Shown piece after piece: positions 47,606 through 57,654 of a stretch of DNA of 64,000 nucleotides. Under the pieces are notes generated by a model that saw only the letters and a list, made by a program, of their open reading frames with translations, did not search any database and was not told the origin of the DNA. Numbering within the stretch: the first letter of the stretch is position 1; the number at the start of each line of letters is the position of its first letter. The translations under genes were made by a program, and so were the position numbers. The DNA comes from an uncultured Granulosicoccaceae bacterium (GTDB lineage Bacteria; Pseudomonadota; Gammaproteobacteria; Granulosicoccales; Granulosicoccaceae), in NCBI GenBank assembly GCA_937930305.1, contig CALGLE010000012.1, forward strand, positions 1 through 64,000, in the 5' to 3' direction.

Positions 47606-48935
47606 GCAGTGCGTTAACCGCCATCAAATCTTGCTCACCCAGTGTTCCGGCGGCAGACTTCAGGCTTAGCGTATTCAGTACGTAATCATAACGTGCATTC
47701 ACATAGTCTGAACGCGCGCTGAAGGTGTCTCTTAAAGCACGCAGCACATCCACCGAAGTTCGGGTACCGGCACGAAAGCCTGCATCGGTGGCTTCGGCTG
47801 ATTTTTGTGTGGAATCGAGCGCTTGTCGTAAGGCTCGCACGCGGCTGATGTTGGTTAGCACGCCTCGATAGGCATCGCTGGTGCGTTGCACAACGGCTAA
47901 TTCTTGCACTCGTAGTTGAGATTCAGCCGCGGTGACTTCCGCTTTTGCGCGGGCAACCTGGGCTTTGATGCGCCCTCCGGTGTACAACGGCATGCGAACT
48001 TCCAAACGCAACTCGCCTGCGTCGACATCACGTCGACCGGTTTGCTCGGTGGTGCTGGATGAACCAATGGCGAGGATGTCCACAGTGGGGTAGCTCGCCC
48101 CTCGTTCAGCTTTCACTCGAACACCTGCGCTTTGCAGTTGCAATCGAGTGGTGGCTAGATCTAAGTTTTGATCTTTCGCTAAATTCACCCATTCATCAAT
48201 GTTGGCAGGCTCTGGGGAAACCAACGGAATGTCATCTTTTAATGGATCTAAGGTATCGGCACGGGAACCGCTGAGTAATCGCAGCGCCTCTAGTGCAGTG
48301 GACAAGCCGTTTTGGGAAGCCACCTCTTGCGCAATGGCTAGATCATATTGGGCTTGCGCTTCACGCACATCAATAACGGTGGCCAAGCCCACATCAAAGC
48401 GTTTCTCGGCTTGTTCTTTTTGTCGTCCAATCGCTTGCAGTTCAGCCTGGCTGAACGCAACGTTCGCTTCAGATCTGAGCACTTCAAAATAGGCTTCAGC
48501 AACACGCACGATTAAAGTTTGGCGTGCGCTCTCCAAGTTGGCATCGGCTTGCAACACCGCAAATTCTGCTTGATCGAGCAGGGCTGCATTGCTGCGATGG
48601 TATATCGATTGGCTGAGCGATAAGGTTAAGCGGGTTGAAGGGAAAGTCTCGCTTAAATCATCATTAATATCGTTCAGGCTAGCGTCAAAACCCAAATTCA
48701 CTTGGGGTCGAAACGCGGAACGAGCTAATGGGACTTGCTGGGTGGCCGCCTGGTGAGTCGCAATGGCGGCCTGAATGGTGGGGTCATACTCAGTAGCCAA
48801 TTGATAGATGTCACTGAGATCAGTGGCATTCGCGGTACACGATGCCGCCATCAAAACAGCAGCTGCACACAGCCTTGAGCGAGCTGCAAATTGAGCTAGG
48901 GTTCGTCCTGAGGGTCGTGCCAATCGATTTGTCAT
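47586..48935 (-). CDS. tolC: TolC family outer membrane protein
   Basis: DLSDIYQLATEYDPTIQAA, repeated coiled-coil halves, GFRAGTRTSVDVLRALRDTFSARSDYVNARYDYVLNTLSLKSAAGTL. Confidence 0.93.
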   Translation of the reverse strand: MTNRLARPSGRTLAQFAARSRLCAAAVLMAASCTANATDLSDIYQLATEYDPTIQAAIATHQAATQQVPLARSAFRPQVNLGFDASLNDINDDLSETFPSTRLTLSLSQSIYHRSNAALLDQAEFAVLQADANLESARQTLIVRVAEAYFEVLRSEANVAFSQAELQAIGRQKEQAEKRFDVGLATVIDVREAQAQYDLAIAQEVASQNGLSTALEALRLLSGSRADTLDPLKDDIPLVSPEPANIDEWVNLAKDQNLDLATTRLQLQSAGVRVKAERGASYPTVDILAIGSSSTTEQTGRRDVDAGELRLEVRMPLYTGGRIKAQVARAKAEVTAAESQLRVQELAVVQRTSDAYRGVLTNISRVRALRQALDSTQKSAEATDAGFRAGTRTSVDVLRALRDTFSARSDYVNARYDYVLNTLSLKSAAGTLGEQDLMAVNALLEKPPQ

Positions 48936-48945
48936 AGACTCTTAT

Positions 48946-49611
48946 TTAGAACACAAATGTCTGTTCTGATACTGAAAAATTGATCAATGGATCAACTTGG
49001 GTCTCAAATAGACTGTCAGTGATCCACTCGGATTCAGACAACCGTGTTAACTGGATGGCTTCCATGGTCGGTTGGCTGTTGTCACCTAGAACTGCAAACA
49101 ATCGGCCACCAATGGCCATTTTTTGCCGGTAGTATTCCGGAACGTCGGCCACCGCGCCACCGAAAGCAATGGCGTCGTAGGCATCTCTAGCATCCCAGTT
49201 ATCGGCGGCATCTTGCACCATCAGTGACACATTGGTGACGCCTAATGCATCGATATGGCCTTTCGCCTTGGCATGCAACTCGGGATGAATTTCAATGCTG
49301 TCGCAGTGTCGCGATAATCGGGCTAAACAGGCGGTGAGGTAACCAGAGCCGGTGCCAATCTCCAACACCGAATCGGTGGGTTTTAGCGCCAGTGTCTGTA
49401 GCAAACGCCCATCCACTGTTGGCTTTAGTAAAGTTTGCCCGAAGCCAATCGGCAATTGGTAATCACTGTAGGCCAGGCCACGATGTTCTTCCGCTACAAA
49501 TTGGTCCCGAGGCACCTCGGCCAACACATCTAAAACACGTTGATCCAGCACGTCCCAAGGGCGGACCTGCTGTTCGATCATGTTCTCACGAGCTTTCTGT
49601 AGAGGGTTCAT
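48946..49611 (-). CDS. pcm: Protein-L-isoaspartate O-methyltransferase
   Basis: MIEQQVRPWDVLDQRVLDVLAEVPRDQFV, VLEIGTGSGYLTACLARL, AIAFGGAVADVPE. MNPL start preferred. Confidence 0.9.
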   Translation of the reverse strand: MNPLQKARENMIEQQVRPWDVLDQRVLDVLAEVPRDQFVAEEHRGLAYSDYQLPIGFGQTLLKPTVDGRLLQTLALKPTDSVLEIGTGSGYLTACLARLSRHCDSIEIHPELHAKAKGHIDALGVTNVSLMVQDAADNWDARDAYDAIAFGGAVADVPEYYRQKMAIGGRLFAVLGDNSQPTMEAIQLTRLSESEWITDSLFETQVDPLINFSVSEQTFVF

Positions 49612-49754
49612 AGTGTTTGGTTTTCGGTCAATAGTTCGCGGTCGATACGGCAGGGGAAAACCTGTCGAATGAGCATTATAAGAGAAGTTGTTCAGCCCAG
49701 TACTCAAGTGTTATGGAAAGAAACTTGTTAGCGGGCTGAATTGAGATCGGTGGG

Positions 49755-51218
49755 TCAGCTGCTGCTGCTCTCCGATCCACCCGAATTGGCCGCGTCAGAT
49801 TTTGGGCGCCGGCGCCGTCTGCTGCGCTTTTTAGCGGTGCCTTCACCAGAGCTTTCAGGATTCTTGCCGGATTCACCCGATTGGCCCGATGACGCATTCT
49901 GCCCGCCAGATCCGTTGGCTGGGCCACGGCGCGAACGGTTGGACTGGTCACCTCCAGAACGCCCGCCATGGCGGCCACCGCCGCGATGGCCACCGCGTTT
50001 TTTGGACTGTACACGGTCACTACGATCCCCCCATACTGGCTTTTTGGGTTCAATCAGCATTTCATCGGTAATGGGCTCTGTGGGGATGGTTTGGCTGATG
50101 TACTCCTGAATTTCAGGTAGAGAAAAGGCGTATTCCTCACAAACAAAACTCACCGCCTCGCCTTGTGTGCCTGCTCGCGCGGTTCGGCCAATGCGGTGTA
50201 CGTAATCTTCAGCTTGCTGAGGCAAATCGTAGTTAAATACATGTGTGACATCATCAATATGCAACCCACGGGCGGCCACATCAGTGGCGATGAGCACGTT
50301 CAATTGCCCGCCGGTGAAGTCGGCCAAAATCTTTTGTCGCTTCTTCTGACGCACATCCCCTGACAAGGTGCCGCACGCTATGTCATTACCGGTTAAGTAC
50401 GCGGCCACTTTTTCCGCCACGCGTTTGGTGTTAACAAACACAATCGCGCGATCGGGTTTCATGCTTTGCACCAATCCCAACAGCAACGGAATTTTTTCGT
50501 CAGAAGCCGGGTGGTATAACGCTTGGCGCACCCCATCGGCCGTAACGTTTCGCGTTTCTGTTTTGATCGCCAGCGGATTATCCATGTGCTCGTAGGCGAG
50601 CTCCATGACGCGGTGCGATAAGGTGGCTGAGAACAACATACTGGTGCGCTCTTCCGGTTCAGGCATGCGGCGCAATAAATAACGAATATCAGCAATAAAG
50701 CCAAGGTCAAACATGCGATCGGCTTCGTCTAACACACAGATTTCTAGGCGTTTTAAGTTAAATACCTTCTGTTTAAAGTAATCAATCAGTCGCCCTGGTG
50801 TGCCGATGACAACATCCACACCATCGGCCAATTCTTTACGTTGCTTATCGTAGTCAACCCCGCCGTAGGCGACCATGGACGTGAGCCCTGTGTACTTGCC
50901 TAAGTCGTCGGCATCTTTCTTAATTTGGATGGCCAGTTCTCGGGTGGGGGCCAGCACCAACATACGGGGTTGATTCTTTTCCCGCTCGCCACCATCGTTT
51001 TCTAGTAACTTGGCAAAACTGCCCAGTAGGAACGCAGCGGTTTTCCCGGTACCCGTTTGCGCCTGAGCTGCGATGTCATTGCCCTGGGCTATGGCCGGTA
51101 AGGCCAGGCCCTGAATTTCAGTACAACGGTCGAATCCGAGTTCATCAATGGCCCGCAGAAGTGGTTCTGGTAAGGACAATTGGCTGAACGCCGGTGTGAC
51201 GTCAGAATCTGTAGTCAT
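49755..51218 (-). CDS. rhlB: DEAD-box RNA helicase RhlB with basic/Gly-rich tail
   Basis: AQAQTGTGKTAAFL, VLAPTRELAIQI, VLDEADRMFDLGFIADIRYLLRRMP, YVHRIGRTARAG; divergent from trxA-rho. Confidence 0.92.
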   Translation of the reverse strand: MTTDSDVTPAFSQLSLPEPLLRAIDELGFDRCTEIQGLALPAIAQGNDIAAQAQTGTGKTAAFLLGSFAKLLENDGGEREKNQPRMLVLAPTRELAIQIKKDADDLGKYTGLTSMVAYGGVDYDKQRKELADGVDVVIGTPGRLIDYFKQKVFNLKRLEICVLDEADRMFDLGFIADIRYLLRRMPEPEERTSMLFSATLSHRVMELAYEHMDNPLAIKTETRNVTADGVRQALYHPASDEKIPLLLGLVQSMKPDRAIVFVNTKRVAEKVAAYLTGNDIACGTLSGDVRQKKRQKILADFTGGQLNVLIATDVAARGLHIDDVTHVFNYDLPQQAEDYVHRIGRTARAGTQGEAVSFVCEEYAFSLPEIQEYISQTIPTEPITDEMLIEPKKPVWGDRSDRVQSKKRGGHRGGGRHGGRSGGDQSNRSRRGPANGSGGQNASSGQSGESGKNPESSGEGTAKKRSRRRRRPKSDAANSGGSESSSS

Positions 51219-51326
51219 GAGTTTGTTACATTTATAGTTTGACACTCGGTGATGTCGGGACCCTCACCGAGTAACATGCGTATCGATCAACGAACACGCT
51301 TTGGCACTGAGGAGGTGCATTTAATT

Positions 51327-51653
51327 ATGAGTGACCATATTACCGCGATTACAGACGCTAGCTTCGATTCTGAGGTTTTACAGTCAGATGAGCCTGTATT
51401 AGTGGACTATTGGGCCGAGACCTGCAGCCCCTGTAAAGCCATAGGTACCGTATTGGAAGAGCTCGCGCCGGAATATCAAGGACGCGTGAAAATTGTGAAA
51501 GTAGATATCGCCAGCAACCCGAATTCTGCGGCGCGCTATGGGGTTCGAGCACTACCGACCCTGATGGTGTTCAAAAATGGTGCGGTAGAAAAGACTTCCC
51601 AGGGTGCCTTATCCCGCGCTCAATTAACGGAAATGCTGGACCAAGCCATATAA
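51327..51653 (+). CDS. trxA: Thioredoxin with atypical TCSPC active site
   Basis: DEPVLVDYWAETCSPCKAIGTVLEELAPEYQGRVKIVKVDIASNPNSAARYGVRALPTLMVFKNG; upstream of rho. Confidence 0.93.
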   Translation: MSDHITAITDASFDSEVLQSDEPVLVDYWAETCSPCKAIGTVLEELAPEYQGRVKIVKVDIASNPNSAARYGVRALPTLMVFKNGAVEKTSQGALSRAQLTEMLDQAI

Positions 51654-51833
51654 CTTGGCCAGCCTTTCTTTTCGCAGTTCAAACGTTCGCTTTCTCCTAG
51701 TCGTCTCAATTTGTCGGCCGGTTAGGGGAGGGCGAATGGTGAGTCAAGAAGCGCTCTCACGAGGTTAATCCGACCAAATCCTGGGTTTACGTGAGGCATT
51801 TCGCACAAAATTCGACCAAACAGCGGTTAAAAC

Positions 51834-51865
51834 GGTGTTCTACCGCACGGAGGTAGACGCCTTTT
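51834..51865 (+). terminator. Terminator/attenuator-like hairpin between trxA and rho
   Basis: GGTGTTCTACC-GCACGGA-GGTAGACGCC followed by TTTT; one bulge and one G-U pair. Confidence 0.5.
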
Positions 51866-52021
51866 GCAGAAGCGTGCTAACGTACACGTTGGTTGTATAA
51901 CGCAGTGTCGGCACAAGACCGGGCTGTTAATCGATCTAATCCCCACCAAAAAATAAATCACACAAAGCCATTAGCCACGCGTCCGCGTGCACGCACAGCG
52001 CATTCGCGCCGAGTACTACCC

Positions 52022-53284
52022 ATGTCAATGAACCTCACCGATCTTAAAAAAATGAACCCCACTGAGCTGATCGATCTTGCTCAGTCCATTGGTATCGACA
52101 ACATTGCTCGCCAACGCAAGCAAGACATGATCTTCGCGATCTTGAAACAGCACTCGCGCAAAGGTGAAGACATCTTCGGCGGCGGTGTTGTTGAAATTTT
52201 GCAAGATGGTTTCGGTTTCTTGCGTTCATCCGACAGCTCCTACTTAGCTGGCCCGGATGACATCTACGTGTCTCCCAGCCAAATCCGTCGTTTCTCGTTA
52301 AGAACCGGTGACACGGTAGAGGGCAAAATTCGGCCGCCCAAAGAAGGGGAGCGGTACTTTGCTTTATTGAAAGTGGATGAAATTAATTTTGGTCCACCCG
52401 AGCAAGCCAAAAACAAGGTGTTGTTCGAAAACTTAACGCCGTTGCATTGTAACGAGCGTATGAATATGGAAATCGGTAATGGCAGTACCGAAGACATTAC
52501 CGCGCGAATTATTGATATTGCAGCGCCCATTGGTAAGGGCCAACGCGGGTTACTGGTATCGCCACCAAAAGCCGGTAAAACCTTAATGCTGCAGAACGTG
52601 GCGCAAAGTATTGCCGCGAACCATCCTGAATGTCACCTAATTGTGTTGCTGATTGATGAGCGACCCGAAGAGGTGACCGAAATGCAGCGCATGGTTAAGG
52701 GTGAAGTGATTTCCAGTACCTTTGATGAACCTGCCAGCCGTCACGTGCAAGTGGCTGAGATGGTGATCGAAAAAGCCAAGCGTTTGGTTGAACACAAAAA
52801 AGATGTGGTGATACTGCTTGATTCCATAACGCGTTTAGCGCGCGCATACAACACCGTGGTTCCTTCATCGGGCAAAGTACTCACCGGGGGTGTGGATGCG
52901 AATGCACTGCATCGTCCAAAAAGATTCTTTGGAGCCGCTCGTAACATCGAAGAAGGGGGCAGCTTAACTATTGTTGCTACAGCCCTTATCGATACCGGTT
53001 CGAAGATGGACGAAGTTATCTACGAAGAATTCAAAGGCACCGGTAACATGGAACTGCACTTGGATCGTCGTATTGCCGAGAAGCGCGTATTCCCTGCCAT
53101 CAACATCAACCGTTCCGGCACACGTCGTGAAGAATTGATGATGGATCAGGAAGAGCTGCAAAAGGTTTGGATTTTGCGTAAGTTCATTCACGCCATGGAT
53201 GAAATTGAGGCGATGGAATTCTTACTCGGTCGCTTACAACAAACAAAGACCAACAATGAGTTCTTTGATGCGATGAAGCGTTAA
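52022..53284 (+). CDS. rho: Transcription termination factor Rho
   Basis: [105 protein letters not shown]. Confidence 0.97.
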   Translation: MSMNLTDLKKMNPTELIDLAQSIGIDNIARQRKQDMIFAILKQHSRKGEDIFGGGVVEILQDGFGFLRSSDSSYLAGPDDIYVSPSQIRRFSLRTGDTVEGKIRPPKEGERYFALLKVDEINFGPPEQAKNKVLFENLTPLHCNERMNMEIGNGSTEDITARIIDIAAPIGKGQRGLLVSPPKAGKTLMLQNVAQSIAANHPECHLIVLLIDERPEEVTEMQRMVKGEVISSTFDEPASRHVQVAEMVIEKAKRLVEHKKDVVILLDSITRLARAYNTVVPSSGKVLTGGVDANALHRPKRFFGAARNIEEGGSLTIVATALIDTGSKMDEVIYEEFKGTGNMELHLDRRIAEKRVFPAININRSGTRREELMMDQEELQKVWILRKFIHAMDEIEAMEFLLGRLQQTKTNNEFFDAMKR

Positions 53285-53324
53285 ATCGCCGTTTGAAAAG
53301 CGCTGAGAATTTTAATTATTTGAG

Positions 53325-54914
53325 ATGATTCAAAACCCCATACTAAAAGGGTTTAATCCGGACCCCTCGTTCTGTCGAGTGGGTGATGACTACTACATCG
53401 CCACCTCGACGTTCCAGTGGTATCCGGGTGTGCAAATACATCATTCGCGCGATTTAGCGAACTGGCAATTGGTGTCTCGTCCGTTGAATCGCGCTACACA
53501 GCTCGATATGCGTGGCAACCCGGATGATTGCGGCATATGGGCGCCGTGTTTAAGCTACGCCGACGGAAAATTTTGGTTGGTTTATACCGATGTAAAACGC
53601 CACGCGGGTGATTTTAAAGACGCCCACAACTACATTGTTACGTCCGAGACCATCGACGGCGAATGGTCTGATCCAACCTATGTGAATTCCAGCGGCTTTG
53701 ACCCATCGTTATTTCATGATGAGGATGGTCGTAAGTATTTTATGAATATGCGTTGGAATCATCGCGGCATTGGCAGCGGTTGTAATTCAACGCACGATGC
53801 ATTCGACGGAATTCTTCTACAGGAATGGTCACCCACCGAAGGCTTGATTGGGCCTTGTAAAAACATTTACGCCGGAACCGATCGTGGCTTAACCGAAGCG
53901 CCGCATATGTTTAAACGCGCCGGTTACTACTACTTGACCACGGCAGAAGGTGGCACCGAGTACGATCATGCCGTGAGTCTGGCGCGCTCAACCGATCTTT
54001 GGGGGCCGTATGAAGACCATCCTGAGAAGCATGTGATGAGCGCGCGCGATACGCCCGAACATCCCTTACAACGAGTCGGGCATGGTCAATATGTGGAAGC
54101 CGCCGATGGCACCGCCTGGCATACGTTTTTAATGGGCAGGCCCATAACAGGCATTGGAACACGCAACTGCCCCATGGGGCGAGAAACGGGTATTGCCCAA
54201 TGCGTGTGGAAAGACGATTGGTTGTACTTAAAAGACGGTGGCCTGTTACCGCCCAGCCGTTTGCCCGGCGCACAACCACAGCCAAGAACCGATGAAGTGC
54301 ACGAACACTTCTCCGAGCTGCCTAGTTCGTTTCAATGGTTGCGCACACCGTACCCCGAGCGTTTGTTTCGAATCGATGACGGTGCATTGGTGTTAATAGG
54401 ACGTGAAGGCTTAGGCAGTTGGTTCGAGCAATCGTTAGTGGCCAGGCGACAAGAAGACTTTAACTACAACGCAGCCACCCGCCTAGAGTTTTCTCCCACC
54501 ACCTATCAACAAGCTGCCGGTTTAACCACTTACTACGATCGGCACCGTTTTCATGCAGCTCTTATTACGGTTGAGAATGGCGTTCGTGTGGCCACACTGA
54601 TGTCGTGTAACTCGCAATGGCCGGAAGGGCAGTTGTCTTATCCCTTAGAGAAGCCTGTGGTTTTACCGGATGGGCCCATTCACTTCTCAGTTGAAGTTCG
54701 TGCAGCCTCCCAACAATTTTTCTGGGCAACACCGGGTGAAACGCCGCAATCTTTAGGGCCATCATTGGATGCGTCAATTATTTCTGATGAAGGTGGGCAA
54801 GGGCTGGAACATTCCTCGTTTACTGGTGCGTTTGTGGGGTTAGTCGCTTTTGATGTCACGGCCAGTGCCTGCGAAGCAAAATTTACGCAATTTACTTATG
54901 CAGCGGTTGAGTAG
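53325..54914 (+). CDS. Glycoside hydrolase family 43 protein (beta-xylosidase-like)
   Basis: NPILKGFNPDPSFCRVGDDYYIATSTFQWYPGVQIHHSRDLANWQLV, GIWAPCLSYADGKFWLVYTDV, TEAPHMFKRAGYYYLTTAEGGT. Confidence 0.92.
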   Translation: MIQNPILKGFNPDPSFCRVGDDYYIATSTFQWYPGVQIHHSRDLANWQLVSRPLNRATQLDMRGNPDDCGIWAPCLSYADGKFWLVYTDVKRHAGDFKDAHNYIVTSETIDGEWSDPTYVNSSGFDPSLFHDEDGRKYFMNMRWNHRGIGSGCNSTHDAFDGILLQEWSPTEGLIGPCKNIYAGTDRGLTEAPHMFKRAGYYYLTTAEGGTEYDHAVSLARSTDLWGPYEDHPEKHVMSARDTPEHPLQRVGHGQYVEAADGTAWHTFLMGRPITGIGTRNCPMGRETGIAQCVWKDDWLYLKDGGLLPPSRLPGAQPQPRTDEVHEHFSELPSSFQWLRTPYPERLFRIDDGALVLIGREGLGSWFEQSLVARRQEDFNYNAATRLEFSPTTYQQAAGLTTYYDRHRFHAALITVENGVRVATLMSCNSQWPEGQLSYPLEKPVVLPDGPIHFSVEVRAASQQFFWATPGETPQSLGPSLDASIISDEGGQGLEHSSFTGAFVGLVAFDVTASACEAKFTQFTYAAVE

Positions 54915-54929
54915 CCGTTAAGTTAGCTC

Positions 54930-55784
54930 ATGGCGGAAAGTGCAACACGACTATATGCACTGTTAGCGCGCAACCATTCTAATGGTGTTGTTTTTCGTCG
55001 TGGCCCAAGTAAACTCGTTCAACTACTTCAGTGGGACCTAGCCAACGATACGCTTACACCCGGTCAGTGGTTTAAAGGACGCGTTTATGAGCGCCTGTGT
55101 GATTTATCACCCGACGGAAAATACTTACTCTATTTCGCGGCAAATTTTAAACCTCCGTATGGCACTTGGTCAGCGATCAGTAAGCCGCCTTATTTTTCAG
55201 CCCTGGCGCTGTGGCCCAAAGGTGACACCTGGGGCGGTGGTGGTCTGTTCGACGCAGACAGCAACGGCATTACGCTGAACCACAGTCCTTCAGAGATGGC
55301 TATGGCCGATGGGTTTAAGCTACCACCGAATTTTCGTGTGCGAAAGCAAGCCGAGTTCTCCGGCTGGGGAACCGGTGAGTTGGTGTTATCGCATCGGCTT
55401 GTGCGAGACGGTTGGATACCTCACTCAGAAGGCGTTAGAAAACAGAATAAATTTGGATCAAAGCTAAGGATTGAATATACCGAGCCGCAGATCTGGATAA
55501 AGGCTGCGTTAAATGGTAAAGCCAAAATAGCGATGGAAACACACGGTATGTATGAGCGCCGAGGCGCGATGTACGTACATGAATTGAAGTATGAAAATGA
55601 ACAGGAGCAAATCGATTTTGGCCGATGTGATTGGGCAGATATAACGAAGGAAGGGGTTGTTTATTTTTCTACAGACGGTGTTCTTAAGAAAAAGCGACCT
55701 GGTCGGGAGGTGGAGATTATTGCTGATTTAACGGAAAATTCGTTCGAAGAGGTGGTTCCGACTGAACAGGCGCTTGAGTGGTGA
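54930..55784 (+). CDS. Hypothetical protein downstream of GH43
   Basis: Long ORF with plausible codon usage; DLSPDGKYLLYFA suggests beta-propeller-like repeats. Confidence 0.5.
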   Translation: MAESATRLYALLARNHSNGVVFRRGPSKLVQLLQWDLANDTLTPGQWFKGRVYERLCDLSPDGKYLLYFAANFKPPYGTWSAISKPPYFSALALWPKGDTWGGGGLFDADSNGITLNHSPSEMAMADGFKLPPNFRVRKQAEFSGWGTGELVLSHRLVRDGWIPHSEGVRKQNKFGSKLRIEYTEPQIWIKAALNGKAKIAMETHGMYERRGAMYVHELKYENEQEQIDFGRCDWADITKEGVVYFSTDGVLKKKRPGREVEIIADLTENSFEEVVPTEQALEW

Positions 55785-55989
55785 TATTGGATTTTTAACT
55801 ATTGCTACTTTGCGTGACAGGCAGTGCATGAGATTTTCTGAATTTAAAGTTCTGCTAAGCGGTATCAAGACTTTGATTGTGTTGCATCGATCCCGTATCA
55901 TTTTTTCAAATTATCTCATTTTCAGGCTCGGTCAAGTCACAAAATCGGCATAGTTATGCGGTTGTCTTATTGACCTTGCTTTCGAAAAA

Positions 55990-56193
55990 GTGAACTATTT
56001 GTATCTTAATGTGTTCACTCTCCAAAAACACGTAAGATTTTTAGTGAAACTACTTGACTATATTATAGCGTGCTGTTCGCTCTTGTTAGTTGGTTGCAGT
56101 AGCTCTAGCAATCCATCCGAAGGTGGTGGGACAACAAGCGAAATTGCGAATGATGGAAGCGAGACAACTTATGGATACAAAACCATCACCTGA
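55990..56193 (+). CDS. Short lipoprotein-like ORF, possible remnant
   Basis: LDYIIACCSLLLVGCSSSSNPSE contains a lipobox; very short. Confidence 0.35.
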   Translation: MNYLYLNVFTLQKHVRFLVKLLDYIIACCSLLLVGCSSSSNPSEGGGTTSEIANDGSETTYGYKTIT

Positions 56194-56253
56194 TGAGTCA
56201 ATGAAGAATAGGACTCAACCAGAACAGATCAAATAATAAGGAAGGATAGATTT

Positions 56254-56751
56254 ATGAAAATAAAGCTAACAATAGTATTGATAACTGTAACCATGTTGGT
56301 AGCTTGTGGAGGTAGCAGTAGTAAAACTAACGATAGCGGCAATACGGAAAATGTTGTCCTTGATACGCCCAACCCTTTCTCCGATATTTCCGGAGTTTGG
56401 AACTCAAGCATAGTTGAAAACTTAAACGAAACTGGACAGCCGACTTTGGATGAGATCTACACAGTGTTTCGGTCTGATGGTTCGTTTGTTGTCTATGACT
56501 ATGAAAACGACGCTTTCGGTTCGTTTTTAAACTGCTATACACAGTCCTCGGTACAGCAATTTGACCATTTGGGAGACAACAAATTCAGCTTTACTGACCC
56601 AGAAAACGGCGGAGCCGTAAGTTCTTTTACGTTAATTGATATGAACAATATAAGCCTTAGTAACGTTGATGGAGTGCAAAATTGGAGACGAGAAGGGGCT
56701 CTTGTAGAAAACAATTTATCACCGATTTGCAATAGATCACTTACCCGTTAA
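56254..56751 (+). CDS. Hypothetical lipoprotein
   Basis: MKIKLTIVLITVTMLVACGGSSS: signal peptide and lipobox. Confidence 0.6.
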   Translation: MKIKLTIVLITVTMLVACGGSSSKTNDSGNTENVVLDTPNPFSDISGVWNSSIVENLNETGQPTLDEIYTVFRSDGSFVVYDYENDAFGSFLNCYTQSSVQQFDHLGDNKFSFTDPENGGAVSSFTLIDMNNISLSNVDGVQNWRREGALVENNLSPICNRSLTR

Positions 56752-57041
56752 AGCGCTATTGCATAAGTGAAATATAAGCGGTTCGGTTAATTATTAACCG
56801 TCTGGTGTCTTGCCGCACTGAGATTAGAGATGACAGTCCTTTTGAACCTACTTGGGTGGTTCGATGGCGGCGTCTTGCGAGATAGTTGTCCCCTATGGGT
56901 GAACAAGTTACTGGAATCCGTTCACTTTTTCGAAGCTAAGAATCCCATACTGTGAAAATTCGTGGAAAATACGGCTAGTGCCGAAATGGGGACTCTTTCT
57001 GCCAAAGTTTGACCTGGGTTCGCCAAGCATGCGAATGTCCG

Positions 57042-57503
57042 CTAACTCCCACGCAACCGCTGTTGCACAACAACCATCAATACCCCAACCAACAAACCCC
57101 AAAACGCCCCTGATATTCCCAATATGCTGATGCCGGAGGCTGCGAATAAAAAAGTAACAGCCGCTGCTGGCCGCGCAGCTTCTTCACTGGCCATCATTGC
57201 GGCAACGATGGCCGAAAGGTTCACAGTATGTGCGCCCAAGGGGGCACCGAGTAAACTGAATAAGCCGGTGGTGCTAATTAATGGTGCAGCGGGTGTTTCA
57301 TAATGATTGGCACTCAGCACAGCCAAGCCTGGAATGTTTTGTGAAGCCATGGTGACAACGAGCAGTGGAACAGCGATGCCGATGATGCTTTCAAGGCTGA
57401 ATGTAGGCTTTGTTAACACCAGTTGTGGTGTGACGTTAACTGTCAGCTGCGACACCCAATCGCTTGAAAAATCAACGCCAAGCAACCCCCACTGGCATAT
57501 CAT
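57042..57503 (-). pseudogene. BenE-type benzoate/H+ symporter remnant
   Basis: LLVVTMASQNIPGLAVLSANHYETPAAPLISTTGLFSLLGAPLGAHTVNLSAIVAAMMASEEAA joined to VTFLFAASGISILGISGAFWGLLVGVL; N-terminus and a middle segment missing. Confidence 0.7.
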
Positions 57504-57654
57504 GAAGTAGGGGGATGAAGTGTATTCAGGTGCTGAAACGGATATCTTATCATTGTGGGTTTGGGTAAGATGATTGAGCGATCTTATTGGCGTTACTCAT
57601 GTTGACTTCCTATTGTTCCCCAGCAGTGCCATTTGGTCGCTCAAAAGAATTCGT

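Noticed and set aside
49741-50109. Plus-strand proline/arginine-rich ORF opposite the rhlB C-terminus
   Set aside because: Antisense of the Gly/Arg/Ser-rich rhlB tail; no independent support.
56784-56800. CGGTTAA-TTA-TTAACCG hairpin after the lipoprotein gene
   Set aside because: Short stem without a T-run; not enough evidence for a terminator or binding site.
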